Shown here piece by piece: positions 1-10,662 of a stretch of DNA of 64,000 bases; positions within the stretch are counted from its first letter, which is position 1, and the number at the start of each line of letters is the position of its first letter. Where the stretch lies: assembly GCF_034190915.1 (NCBI RefSeq), contig NW_026947503.1:26308532-26372531 (forward strand), written 5' to 3'. The position numbers and the translations under genes were made by a program. The notes under the pieces were generated by a model. It saw only the letters and a program-made list of their open reading frames with translations. It was not told the origin of the DNA and did not search any database. This DNA is from Cavia porcellus. Its lineage: Eukaryota; Chordata; Mammalia; Rodentia; Caviidae.

Positions 1-1534
1 TGCCTTCAGCATATGGGTCACCATAAGTGAATGTGACCATGCAGTGGGGACTGCAGCCTCTAGGGAGTGTGAGAGGGTCACCACTCTCACACATTCCCAT
101 TCAGAAATGCATTTGAAGGTACCAGAGCTTCTGTTTATTTAAGAATATTTCCCCACCTTTATTTTCATATGAAATCTCCTGATGTTTAACTTCTGACAAC
201 AAATTCCATTTAAAACAAATCAGCCAAGAGACAAATCAAAATGGACATGATAAAAAATAAGTTCAGGTCCAAAGAGACTTGCCCATTCAAAGTCCGATCA
301 GGCCACCAGTTCATAATGTCAGGATTACGTGACCCTTGTCATCTCTTGTAGCTCTGGAACTTCGCAATTAAGTGGAAATTGCTTGCTTCTCCTCTTGTGA
401 CATACCATGTACCACAGGAAGAGCAAATATGGGTGCTTTCTGTCTTTGCAATGCTGCTGCTGAAGACAGCAGGTGATTGTGATTCTCAAGCTGGTAGATT
501 CTTCTCCACCTCCATCCCATGCCCGTAGCTGAGCTCTCCCTCTCCTGTTTAACATGGCCCAGCATTTCATGCTTCCATTCCGCTGCAGTCCTCGTGTCAG
601 CTGATGACCTTTGTCATACCCCGGTGCCTTAGGGTATGTTAATGAGAAGGGCTTTTCCTTCCAAACTAGATGGATTAAGATGTACTATATTTTCATGTCA
701 CAAATCAGATATGTGCAGGAAAGTCTCGGTTATAGGGGAACAAGAGGTTCTGGAAATGTTTTTTTTAACATTGTATAAGTATGAGAAGGGTCATCAGATA
801 ATATCAGCTTTTACAGATTGGGCTGCTCAGAGGGAGTCTATAAAACACTCTCCACTGAGACTCAAAAGGAGTATTGATTTTTTAGGAGCAGAGGGGGTCA
901 AAATTACATGCCTTACACAACACAGCCACTGTTCTGCCACTCTGGACCTTTCTAACAAAGAACAAAGTCAAGAAAAGGCAAACGATAGAGCTGGAAAGAG
1001 GGACAAAGGGAAAGGCATTATTTGGCCTTGGAAAACCTTCCCTGGCCTCAGCATGGAGGCAAAGTGAATCTCTTCAGTAAAACCAGAACCTAGATTCCTG
1101 TAGTGGCTGCTTCAGTTGACAGCTGTCCCTGGGGATGTCCGCTTTGTGTCTGCTGGAAACCAGTGGGAAAGGTCACTGCAGGGCGGTATGTGGCCCGATG
1201 GCTTTGGCAGTCAAAGATTTCCCAGGTTGATTCACCTGCCCCTGTGAGTACTAACATGCTCAGAAGCACCAGACATTTGCACAGTCCAGCAGGATCCTGA
1301 TGGCCTCGTGCCCAGAATATAGATATTTGCAGATGCCTTTTGCCCTGGAAGGACAGGCAAATGGAAAGGGAGGAGGGGGGTCACTCTTACGCTATTGCAA
1401 AAGCTGACCCAGCACCAGTGTCTACCTTGTGGACCTGGTAGAGGTCTTTTGCTCAGAGATGGGAAAGGCTCCCTCAGGGAAGAATGGGATTTACAAATCA
1501 GAGGTCATTCTCCTGGTGGCTGCACCTAGGAAGA
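1..1534. other. Unassigned low-copy-looking sequence
   Basis: I recognise no gene or interspersed repeat here. The longest open frame (636-1067, plus strand, 143 codons) has no domain I recognise and no splice or promoter context, so I treat it as chance. Confidence 0.4.
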
Positions 1535-1720
1535 TACAGCAGTACCTCAGCTCCTGAACACTTTTGTTTGTGAACAATTTGGTTCTCAGACAAAAGTGTT
1601 TGGCAAAATTTTTGTTTTTGTTTGCCACCTCTCCATCAGGCACAAAAACAGCTATGGTCCTCTTTCCTGCACAACCACGAACGTGACCAAATTAAGTTCG
1701 TGAACCAAGGCATCACTGTA
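1535..1720. mobile_element. Tc1/mariner-like MITE, 186 bp
   Basis: The segment begins with tacagcagtacctc and ends with catcactgta, so both ends carry a TA dinucleotide, the target duplicated by Tc1/mariner transposons. The reverse complement of the right end (tacagtgatgccttggttc) matches the left end at about 16 of 25 positions, giving diverged terminal inverted repeats. A shared AATTTGGT / ACCAAATT pair lies further inside. There is no room for a transposase, so it would be a non-autonomous copy. The family is not assigned; divergence suggests an old insertion. Confidence 0.5.
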
Positions 1721-4074
1721 TCAGAATGAGTTATAGAAATAGCACTGGGGTGTAAAAACAGAGCAATGGCAAATGAACAATGGCATTTTAATTCTCACTG
1801 CTTGCTAGAAGTGAGGAGATTTTGTCTTTCCTCCCTGCTAGATTCTGCCCAGTTGACAACTACATCCAATTTGTTTTAAAAGTATCAAAGTCTTAGCTAC
1901 TAAATCCAAAGTGTAAGACTGGTCTGGAGAGCCATTCAGGGTTCCTACCTGCTACCCCAGTTACAACTGACATTCTCAGGCCTGAGTGGAGACTTTGAGA
2001 ACTGGAAAAGGAAGCATTGTGTTTTTGAGAGTGGGAAGCACTAAGGGAGGACTAGAAAGATGGGGCCGATTTCCCTGTGTTTTTGTGGACTGATTCATCC
2101 TGCCTCAGGAAAGCTGAGCTTAACAGACAGAGACTCTAGTTGATCCCATCAAACAGCCTTGAGGAGCGGGCTCAGACCAGGAGTTCACTCTAATGGTGTT
2201 CTACCATGTGGCCCCATGAAAGAGAGGGAGATAAATATTTCCCCAGCCCTCACAGATATCCTACAGAGCAGGGCTGCCCATTTGAGAGGTCACAGCTGAT
2301 GGCAAAAAAGGCTAAACTGTAAGGTTAGACACCCGCTTAAAACAGAGCAGCCTGAAAATAGATGCCAGTCTAAAACAGACAGATGGGTTATCCACGTTGA
2401 GAGCAGGGTAACACTGTCAGGAAAGGCAGGGTCATGAGAAGGAGCTAGGAAAAAGGACAGGTTCTTTCAAACATAGTCCTTATCTGAAAGCCAATCATTA
2501 CACTTCTTAGAAATATGTCAGTGGTTCTCTTTCCAAAAGTCTGGTTTCCAAACCCGGCATCTGGACACTGAGAAATGTAGATATGAGAAAGTCACCAGTT
2601 AGCAGAAAAGAGCCCCAAACAAGCATCCCTTGAAGACTACCCCAAGGAACTGGCCAGGAAGTCTCTATGTTCTGAATGACCACAGCAATGAGGAAGGAGG
2701 CCTGGAGGCTGTGATGTGATCACAGACTCAGCACTTCTGGGGAAGAATGAGGCAGAAGTGGCTAAGAAAGCTCTAGAGGTAAGGTAAGCCTAGCTGTACT
2801 TGTGGCTATGGGGGAAAAATTCTGTCCCAGACACAGAAGTCTTCAGGGCTTGATTTGGACCAAGACTTCAGCCACATTTCCAGCAGCTCGTGAAGGCTGA
2901 GTCCCAGGGTGCTAGCTGGACCTCAGATACCCTAAAGCAGAAGAAGCCCTTGATTTAAGGAGATAGCTGAACTTCTTTCCTATCCTAGAATTCTGTGATG
3001 GTGGAGGTTCTCTCCAGCCTGAACGTTCAGGAAAACTGGAATGGCCATAACGACAAATCGGGTCAAGAAAAGAGTAAGATTCAAGTAGAACCTGGGATTT
3101 TCCTGAGTGGAGTAAGATACTTCATACAACAGTTAATTCTGTACCTCCACATTTCTTAAAGAATCACTACAGTCCTCTTGCCAAGACTCATCCTTTCCCT
3201 GAGTTATTCTTCCCCAGTAATCCTTTAAGGCTCAAATCTGAACTGGAGCTAAAATATTTATAAGGAAAAACTATTAACAAAGTTCATTAATTAAGGTTAT
3301 GTTTATACTTCCATTACCAACCAACAGCAGTCTGTTTTGCCACTGGTCATTCATGCCAGTCATGGAAAGATTAAGGACCTCAGATTCTTGGAGTTGCTTC
3401 TGATTGCTCAGGCCTCACATCACTGCCCTTACTCCAGCCAGTCTCTTCTGAACAACCTGACCACCAGGAAAGCTTAGGGCTTGCTGCAGGGAATAAATGG
3501 TTCCCTGTGAGAGCAGCACTCTAGCCAGAACCTCAGTAGTACTCTGGTTTCTGGGATTAACCTAGTCTCTTCCACCAATAATTCTCTTTCCCTGTGTACC
3601 AGGGGATCCTCAGCCTTCCCACCATGCTCCCAAGCAGAAAGAATGAAGCTTCTAGAGTTTCAGTCAAGTTTAAAGGCTGACCATCACAAAGACAGGACAT
3701 CCTTCAATAGTTTCCCTGGATGAAAGACATAAAATAGAGCTTTGGCTTTCTTTACAACTCCAAAACCTCACTTAATTTATTCACTCAAAAATGGAGTGAA
3801 ATCCTACTACAGAATGGTCTTCCCAGTGTCATGTTGGGGTAGGAACCCAGGCTGGACTCCTCACTCTCCATGTCTGTTTTCAATACACTTGTGTTCTTAC
3901 CAAGGTGTACTGTCCTGGCAGAAAATGCTGGAACCTAAAACTAAGACTTTACTTAGGTTAGCAAGGAAAAGCTTCAGAGTAAACTGAGAAAACCAGAAGA
4001 AGAGGTGCTCTGAAAGTCGCATGGGTTCACCCACATCCCTCCCATCCATCCCTCCACATTGAGTGACACAGCGC
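1721..4074. other. Unassigned sequence, no gene seen
   Basis: About 2.35 kb of mixed composition with no long open frame, no SINE and no recognisable LINE or LTR. It ends at the left flank of the inverted ORF1-only element. Confidence 0.4.
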
Positions 4075-4086
4075 TCTACTTGATAA

Positions 4087-4870
4087 ATTTTTTAAATTTA
4101 ATTTAAAGAAAGACTAAATAAAACAGAAAATAGATCGAAATAATACATATGTTTAGAGAAAAAAATAAACAGTAAGAAATCATAGTTGATGTTTACATAT
4201 TGTCATTTTACAAATAGTTGTTCAAGGTACAAAAATGAAACATGTAAAGTGGGAATTCAAGCAGCGAGACGGCAAAGAGTTCTGTTCAACTGTCCAACAA
4301 AAACTTAGTAACATGGTCGTCAATCCTATACACTTCCCCATGCAGTTATCCATATCTCTGTTTATGTTTAGATTAAACAAACTAAAGCAGGTTAAAATCA
4401 TTCTGAACAAAGAATAGTAGTAGTACTGCTGGATTTCATATCATGACACTCCGGGATCAGCACGGGGTACTGTGTCTTTTTTTTTTTAATTTAATTTAAA
4501 GAAACACTAAACAAAACAGAAAATGGGTAGAAATAATACATAATTTCAAAGAAAAAAATAAACAGTAAGAAATCACTAGTTGATGATTACAGATTGTCTT
4601 CTTACAAATAGTTATTCAAGATACTAAAATGGAGCATATAAAGTGGGGATTCAAACAGTGAGATTGCAACCAGTTCTGTTCAACTCTCCAATAAAAACCT
4701 AGAACTATGGTTATCAATCCTATACACTTATACGTACATCCATCTCTTCAATTATGTTGAGATTGAATAAACCCAAGCAGGCTAATATCACTCTGAACAA
4801 AGAATAATACTATTGCTGAGTTTCACATTATGACACTCTTGGATCAACACTGGGTATTTTACTGTCTCTT
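4087..4870 (-). repeat. Tandem duplication of the element's 3' end (about 390 bp x 2)
   Basis: The block from 4087 to 4476 and the block from 4477 to about 4870 align along their whole length. Both start with a T/A-rich run leading into aatttaatttaaagaaa and both include taaacagtaagaaatca. The divergence between them (many substitutions) shows the duplication is old. Two explanations fit: a 5'-truncated relative inserted at the poly(A) tail of the longer copy, or an internal duplication in the source element. Confidence 0.75.
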
Positions 4871-5400
4871 TTTCTTCTAAGTATCTGTTCATTTCATCAT
4901 GTGTCATAAGATCAGTTCTCATAAACTGTTTATAGATTCTACACATGCATGAGTCTTAACATGTATTTCTATCCTTTCTATATTAGAGGGAGAAACAAAA
5001 CAAGGCAAAACAAAACATACTCCTATAAACACATGAAACAAAATAAACATATAAGACCATTGTACAAAGAGTTTCACCATGGTTACTGTGTTGTCTCTTG
5101 TTATTTCCGATAGAATTGGCTATATCATCAGACATAGTATAATTGAATGTACCAGTACATAACAGTATTAATAAAAACACAACTTTGTATATAGCATAGA
5201 ACTTTAAAAACCGGCAGTTATCAAATCAGAATGTGTATCATAGAGTCTTGTCATCTTCAGTATATTTGCCTATAGTCTCAGACTTGATACTATCAATCAT
5301 ATCAGTTTTGAATAAAATCTTCTCTGTCTCATTTCTGTTATGTTTTTTTTTTTTGCCATCAGTTGTCTGCTTATCTTCTTCATTCTGATTTCTGCTCCAT

Positions 5401-6456
5401 TCATTGAGACCTATTTGCCACTGTTCCTGGAATCCTAGTACTTTTCTCTCTCTCTAGAATGCCCTGGAGTATTCTCTGTAGAGTTGGATTGGTGGTTGCA
5501 AATTTCCCAAGTTCCTCTTTGGCTTGGAAGCATCTTGTTTCTCCATTAATTTCCAGAGACAGTTTAGCAGGGTATATCAATCTGGGATGGAGGTTATTTT
5601 CTTTCATGGCTTGGAATATTTTGCTCCAGGCTCTTCTTGACTTGATGGTTTGTGTCGAGAAGTCTGCCATTATTCTGATGGGCCTTCCTTTATAGGTTAT
5701 CTGTTTCTTGTCTGTAATAGCTTTTAATATTCTGTTCTTATATTGAATTTCTGGGATTTTGATTATTATATGCCTGGGTGTAGCTCTGTTTTGGTTGTAG
5801 GTGGCTGGAGATCTGTATGCCTTACATATCAGAATATCATTGCCTTTTCCTATGTTTGGGAAGTCTTCCTTAATTATTTCTGTGAATAACCTTTGCAGTT
5901 CCTTTGTTTGTACACCAGCTTCTTCATTCACATTCTTTATTCTCAACTTATAGATCCTTTTGTCATCTTCTAGCCTTTGTATTGTTACTGCTTGTTTCCT
6001 TGTTATTTTAAAGTTTTCCCTTTCATACTCCCACATTGCAAAACTGTCCTCCAGTTTGGATAACCTATCCTTAGTTTCTTTCAAGCTGATTTCCATCTTT
6101 CCATAGAGTTTTTAATTTCCTGGTGATCTCTTTGAATCTGCTTCATGTATTCTATTTTTTTTTATATTCTTCATCAAATTGTTCTCTCCCTTGTTTGAGT
6201 TCCTCCCTTCTTCCATCTGTGTCTGCTTGAGGGGTGCTTAATATCTCTTTTATTAATCTTCTTATATCTTTCTTTATTTGGTTAAATATTTCACTTTTGA
6301 ACTTGTCTATGAGGTCCTGAATATATCTCTTTATGTCCACTGGTGCTGTGATAGTGCATGTTTGCTGTTCTCATTCTCCTTTGTATTTACCTGTCCTGGG
6401 TCAATGTTCTCAGGGTTGGGACCTGGGGACTTTTTGTTGTTGCTTCCTCTTCCCAT
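5401..6456 (-). pseudogene. LINE-1 ORF1p-like gene, disabled (copy 1)
   Basis: This encodes a LINE-1 ORF1 protein, the RNA-binding trimeric chaperone that coats element RNA. The start is ATG at 6456-6454, matching the start of the second copy; the stop is TGA at 5403-5401, so the original frame was about 350 codons, close to the roughly 340 of typical mammalian ORF1p. The N-terminal half is lysine/glutamate-rich and coiled-coil-like (for example KETKDRLSKLED). The C-terminal half holds the hallmark RRM and C-terminal-domain motifs RATPRHIIIKI, KGRPIRIMADF, and AKLSLEINGETRCF. The reading frame is broken at least twice: between the ATG and the 6340 region, and in an A-run near 6155-6165. The longest intact piece runs 6096-5401 (231 codons). 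No ORF2 follows. It is a relic that cannot make a full protein. Confidence 0.85.
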
Positions 6457-6597
6457 CTTTTTTGCTTCTTCCTTAGGCTCCAGTTTCTTTCTTTGTTGGT
6501 TTCAATTCTTCTGAAGCATGCTGGCTAGGTGACCCCTCCCACTGCAGTGTGCTATTAAGTTGCAAACAGAGGCAGTGTATGCTGGCCCCACCCCTCT

Positions 6598-6839
6598 GGA
6601 TCAGTCAAGCTGCTGTGGCCTGCACTGTATTACTATGTGCTGCCTCCCCTCCTGGTAACGGTGGCAGCAGCTGTGGTGGGGGCAGGGGAAGGGGCAGCCC
6701 TTGGGCACTGAGTGGCTCCGCTCCCCCAGCCTCCAGCAGACCTGCAGCAGCAGGTCTCACTGGTGGCCCGGAGGCACCGGAGGGGGCAGCTGAAGCATGG
6801 TAGCGCAGGGATCCGTCAAGCTGCTGTGGCGTGCACTGT
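6598..6839 (-). repeat. 31-bp direct repeat, 211-bp period, in 5'UTR of copy 1
   Basis: The stretch at 6598-6628 (ggatcagtcaagctgctgtg...) recurs at 6809-6839 with 29 of 31 positions identical. The GC-rich sequence between them (6660-6800) has G-runs on the plus strand. The spacing resembles the tandem 5' monomers that carry promoter activity in some rodent L1 families, but only one period is present. Confidence 0.55.
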
Positions 6840-6887
6840 CAGTCAAACTTCTAAGGTTTCACTGGGTTAGTGTCCACTTCATAAATT

Positions 6888-7390
6888 AAGACACTATAAT
6901 TCATAGAGGTTAAAAGATGTGCCCAAAGTCACATGCTATGGTTTGTGTCTAGATGTCCTCCCAAAACCCCACACAGTCATAGAGTATTTTTTAAGAAGCA
7001 GCTGAATCTAGAGTTTGTGATTGATTCATGGTTCAATGCTAGGATTAAGGGTGCTGGGATTAAGGATGGCAAATGCTAGATGACTCCACTGATTGGACTG
7101 GCACCACCCTAGTCCCAGTAGACTGGATACAACATAAAGGAAAGGAAGAGGCCCATCTTGAACTTTCCTTACTTGCCTTTGCTATTTTCTGCTGCCATGA
7201 ACTGTTGCTCTCCTATGTGCCATTTACATTGGAGCCAGCCAATTGTAGACTGAGAGCTCTACAAACTATGAGCTAAATAAACCTTTACCCCTTTAATATT
7301 AGGGGTCAGGTAGTTTGTCTCAGCAATAAGAAAAATAACTAAAACATCACACAACTAATTAGCTAATGAAATAAAGACCTTTGAATCCAG
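6888..7390 (+). repeat. MIR SINE, split by an LTR
   Basis: The sequence ttcatagaggttaaaagatg plus gcccaaagtcaca (up to 6933) continues after the LTR as tcacacaactaattagctaa and ends in tttgaatccagcc. Joined, these follow the MIR core (gaggttaagtaacttgcccaaggtcacacagc type). The MIR is interrupted exactly at the 5-bp LTR target duplication. Confidence 0.6.
6934..7346 (+). mobile_element. Solo LTR, MaLR-like (ERVL-MaLR), with 5-bp target duplication
   Basis: It starts tgctatggtttgtgtctag and ends ataactaaaaca, the TG...CA style ends of MaLR LTRs. A plausible polyadenylation signal lies near the 3' end (aataaa at about 7276). Identical 5-bp target duplications, tcaca, lie at 6929-6933 and 7347-7351, and removing the LTR restores a MIR. 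It is about 413 bp with no internal retroviral genes, so it is a solo LTR. It is related to the LTR at 31713-32115. Confidence 0.8.
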
Positions 7391-7616
7391 CCTCCATAGT
7401 GCTCTCTCCTGCACTTTGCTCCCATATTTCATTAGTTCATTTCATAGCATGCATTATTGTTTCTCAGAGCCTTCAAAGAGGATACATGTGTGCTTTTCTT
7501 AGAGGGGAGTCGTCCATTAGTTCTACTTCCAAGTGTTATCTTGCTGATATAGTCTCATGTCTGTGAAACAATGCACAAGCATTTATGGGTGCAGCTTTTT
7601 TTTTTTTTCGATACAC

Positions 7617-7813
7617 AGTGCCTGGAAACAACCTAAATATACCTCAGTAGTTGATCACTGATATAAATTATAATATACTTAAAGAATACTATGCCATCCT
7701 TAACAGAATGAAGCAGCTACAGTGAAGCATATGGGCTGATGTGAAAAACCTTCAAGATACAATATCATGCAAGAAACCCAGTAGGGTGCTTTGAATAGTG
7801 CCAGTTTTGCAAA

Positions 7814-7854
<41 letters not shown>

Positions 7855-7910
7855 ATATTTACCATATAGATTAATTCTAGAAGAATACCTATGACACCCG
7901 GAGACAGCAG
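7617..7910 (+). mobile_element. Old L1 (L1M-type) ORF2 tail / 3' fragment
   Basis: The text aacctaaatatacctcagta, then aagaatactatgccatcctt and aatgaagcagctacagt follows the well-known ORF2 C-terminal/3' pattern of old mammalian L1 (aacaacctaaatgtccatca, atggaatactatgcagcc). It has decayed beyond any open frame and includes a TG microsatellite. Confidence 0.55.
7816..7853 (+). repeat. (TG)n microsatellite
   Basis: About 17 TG units interrupted once near the start by an A; a potential Z-DNA former and likely length-variable. Confidence 0.9.
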
Positions 7911-7944
7911 TTATGTTTAAGGTACCAGTATTTCAACCATAATT

Positions 7945-8305
7945 GCTATATTCTGGATCAAAGGCTTGTGTGTGGGAGGCTGGCCCCAGGCAGTGGCACT
8001 ATTGAGAGCTGGTGGAAACTTTAGGATGTGGGATCTGGTTGGAGGAAGTAAGTCACTAGAGTAGGGAGCCTTTGTGAGGTATATCCCCAGTCCCTCTTTC
8101 TTTCTGTTACCAGGCTGCCATGAAGTGACCAGCTGTTCTCCACCATACAATCTCTGCATGCTGTGCCACAATCTCAGGCCCAGAAGCAATGCAGCTAGCT
8201 GATGATGAACTGTAACCTTTGGAACTATGAACCAAAATAAACTTTTCTTCTTCACATTGATTTTCACAAATATTTTGTCACTGATGAAAGCTGACTAATA
8301 TATAA
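7945..8305 (+). mobile_element. MaLR-like LTR fragment
   Basis: It contains the series typical of these LTRs: ggtggaaactttaggatgtg, ttggaggaagtaagtcacta, ggctgccatgaagtgaccag, cagaagcaatgcagc, then a polyadenylation signal in caaaataaacttttc and an end like agctgactaatat. The 5' end is diverged, so its start is approximate. It lies directly downstream of an old L1 fragment. Confidence 0.6.
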
Positions 8306-8309
8306 GTAC

Positions 8310-8925
8310 TCAACATCTGTTACTAGAGGGATAAATACCACCCTATCCTACATTATCTTTCCATAGGAAATAACAGAACTCTATGTATTAAATTAGTCTT
8401 ATTCACCAACATTAATATCTGGTCCCAGGCCAAGATTCCCTGGCTTCATAGAGTGAATGTCTATCTGTAGTAACATTTTACAGCTTGACACTTAAATTGG
8501 ATGTATAACAAAGCTTTACGCTCTATATCTAGGGCTGGAGCAGGTAGCTTTACGAGCAGGGTCAAGAGAAGATATTTGCATCCCACAGGAATATGTAAAA
8601 TGTTTCTCTACACCATCTAATCAAAAGTAGTATCTTGTCAGTAAAAAGGCATGCAAAAACGACACAAGACAGGAACAAAATCTGAAACATCTTTTGTAAG
8701 TTTCAAATTTTAATCAAAGAAGCATAGGCCATCATGCTAGCATAATCACACCTTTCTTGGGTCATGCTTAGTCAGATCAGTCTCCGGAATCTTCCATCTC
8801 ACAATAGCTTATCTGCTCTGGACTTTCATTCCTATGATTCTTCATCTGTCTTCCCTGTAACGACAATTGGGTAAAAACAAAATAAAGCAGATACATGGTG
8901 GTGATTCAATGGGATTTTTGTCCAA
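8310..8925. other. Unassigned sequence, no gene seen
   Basis: About 600 bp of AT-rich DNA without open frames or recognisable repeats. Confidence 0.4.
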
Positions 8926-8926
8926 G

Positions 8927-9038
8927 AGTTTGTTTGTTTTGTGATACGGTCTTGTTACATAGTCCAGACTGGCCTCCTGCTTCTGTCTCTTGAGCTCTGA
9001 GAGTACAAATGCACACCATTGTGCCTGGATTGCAAGAG
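8927..9038 (-). repeat. Old B1-type SINE
   Basis: Reading the plus strand gives gtttgttttgtgatacggtc, ttgttacatagtccagactg, ttgagctctgagagtacaaatgc and caccattgtgcctgg, which is the reverse complement of a degraded 7SL-derived B1 monomer. Confidence 0.6.
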
Positions 9039-9097
9039 CTGACTATCTTATTAGCAACCTGAGACAATACTACACTCACCACCCCCAGTATAGTAGC

Positions 9098-9355
9098 CAG
9101 TACCTACATGCCATGTACATGGTTCCAGGCACAATTTTAAGCACTTTATCAAAAGCTCACTTGATATTTCTAACAATACAAAGATATCAGTAATATAATA
9201 ATACGAACAATTTTACAAGTGATTATCTTCACTTAACAAGTGAGAGAATATATTAATTAGCTTCCCCAGGTCCACATTTAATAAGTGGTAGAGCCAAGAA
9301 TTTGAATTCAGTGGGTCTGGCTCTGGGATCCGTGCTTTTAATCACAATGCTAGAG
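9098..9355 (+). repeat. MIR SINE
   Basis: The sequence contains accaggcacaattttaagc-like text followed by taataagtggtagagccaag, aatttgaattcagtgg and gtgcttttaatcacaatgc, which tracks the MIR consensus (taagtggcagagccgggatttgaacccagg). Ancient, mammal-wide element. Confidence 0.7.
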
Positions 9356-9359
9356 AAAG

Positions 9360-10500
9360 TAGGAGAGATTTAAGGGGCTGAGACAAGTCAATAAAGACAC
9401 AGTTTGTATTCTTGGCAGCATGGCAATCAGAGGTGACAGACCTCCTCCTCCTCCTCCAAACTCACAGAAGCACTCCATAAAATACAACCAAAAACAGGCT
9501 TTAAATTTATAGCCAAGCTAGAAAAAATAGAAAGGAAAACTCCTCAAATGATAGAGACATAGGAAACTCTGAGTTCTGGAGAGCCCAGGAGGATGTCGTT
9601 CCTAGATGTGGATCCCCACACACATAGCCTGGGGTTCAGGCTCACACAAACAATGAAAATCTCTCCCAGAGGCCCAGGCAAGTGAACATGCCATCTGCCT
9701 GGAGCACCCAAGAAAAAGCTCTCTCCCAAGTGACACTGACACCACAAGACTACTTCTCACAGAGGGGAAGTCCATGTGGTGGCCATGTTCCAAGTCAAGA
9801 TATCTACACAAAACTATCTGCAGCCAGTGAGGGTCTGGGACTCCTGGTAGGACCAAATGCAAACATCTCTTATGCACTTTGACCATTCAGGGTACAGGGG
9901 GCCTACCAGGAAGACAAGCTCCCCAGAAGACAAGAGCATAAGAGGATGTGAAGATGACAGCAGGAACACCCTCAATTCTCATTTTCCTGGCTTTAGTTTT
10001 TCTTTAGCACTCCACATTTGCTTGTTTTTCATTTGTCTCCCTTACTAGAATTGAATTAAGTGTTGGGATTCTGGCTCCATCCTCACTGCCCAGAACTATG
10101 GTTGCTGCCTCTGAAATATCCAATAAATATTTCTGGACATTGGTCAAAACAGTAGAGCTTCACATAAAGGTGTATCTGAAGAGGGGCTTCCTTTGGGTGG
10201 AAAAAGAGGGCAAAACGTGGGCGAGGTGACAATGAGACTGTTCATTTTCGACAGATTACATCTTTAAAATATAATATGCAAATATTAACGTTATTGCATC
10301 TGGGTGGGGTATACACGGGAGTCTTACAATATTCCCTGTGCTTTGCTGTATGCTTGGAGTGTGAGAAAATAAAGGAAGAAGGTGAATGCAGAATGAAGAG
10401 GTCTGGAGGCTGTTGCCCTCATTCCACATCCAAATACCCAGCACTGCCCTGATTCAGGGTGATACCCAAACAGAGGGGGCCCAATCTGCATTCACACCTT
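9360..10500. other. Unassigned; possible very old L1 5' region at 9420-10130
   Basis: No gene. The 9420-10130 part reads smoothly through cctcctcctcctccaaactc and aaggaaaactcctcaaatga, phrases that remind me of 5'-untranslated sequence of old L1 elements, but I cannot confirm the family. A short (CTC)n run lies at about 9440-9457. The open frames on both strands at 9540-9890 overlap one another and show no domain. Confidence 0.3.
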
Positions 10501-10662
10501 TTGGTTACAGAGATCGATCCATAGTGGAGTGGCAGCAAGTCTCAGAGTGACCGAGTGCCCGTCCCCAGAAAATCACCCTGAGGTGGCCGAAGGGCTCAGC
10601 GCGTGGCTACGCCTTAGGGTACCATGGGAAGAAGGGGGTTCTTTCCACTCTGGCTTTCGGTT

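Larger units (their letters stand above)
4090..6872 (-). mobile_element. ORF1-only LINE-1 derivative (HAL1-like), copy 1
   Basis: Read on the minus strand, this element has a GC-rich 5' region (about 6872-6457), a decayed ORF1 (6456-5401), a short spacer and a long 3'UTR down to a T-rich end at about 4090. No reverse transcriptase or endonuclease sequence lies between ORF1 and the 3'UTR. The 3' end is present twice in tandem (4087-4476 and 4477-about 4870). An imperfect candidate target-site duplication flanks it: tctacttgataaatt at 4075-4089 and tccacttcataaatt at 6873-6887, 13 of 15 matching. Compared with the complete copy at 20964-24322, about 0.7 kb directly after ORF1 is missing. The 5' region carries a 31-bp direct repeat 211 bp apart. 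Outer limits are approximate. Confidence 0.7.

Noticed and set aside
636..1067. 143-codon plus-strand open frame
   Set aside because: No domain, no splice or promoter context, low-complexity free but unlike any family I know; length is within chance for 64 kb.
5459..5695. 78-codon plus-strand open frame
   Set aside because: It is antisense to ORF1 of the inverted LINE-1-type element.
6934..7346. Part of a full endogenous retrovirus
   Set aside because: No internal gag, pol or env region lies near any LTR in the window; all LTRs look solo or fragmentary.
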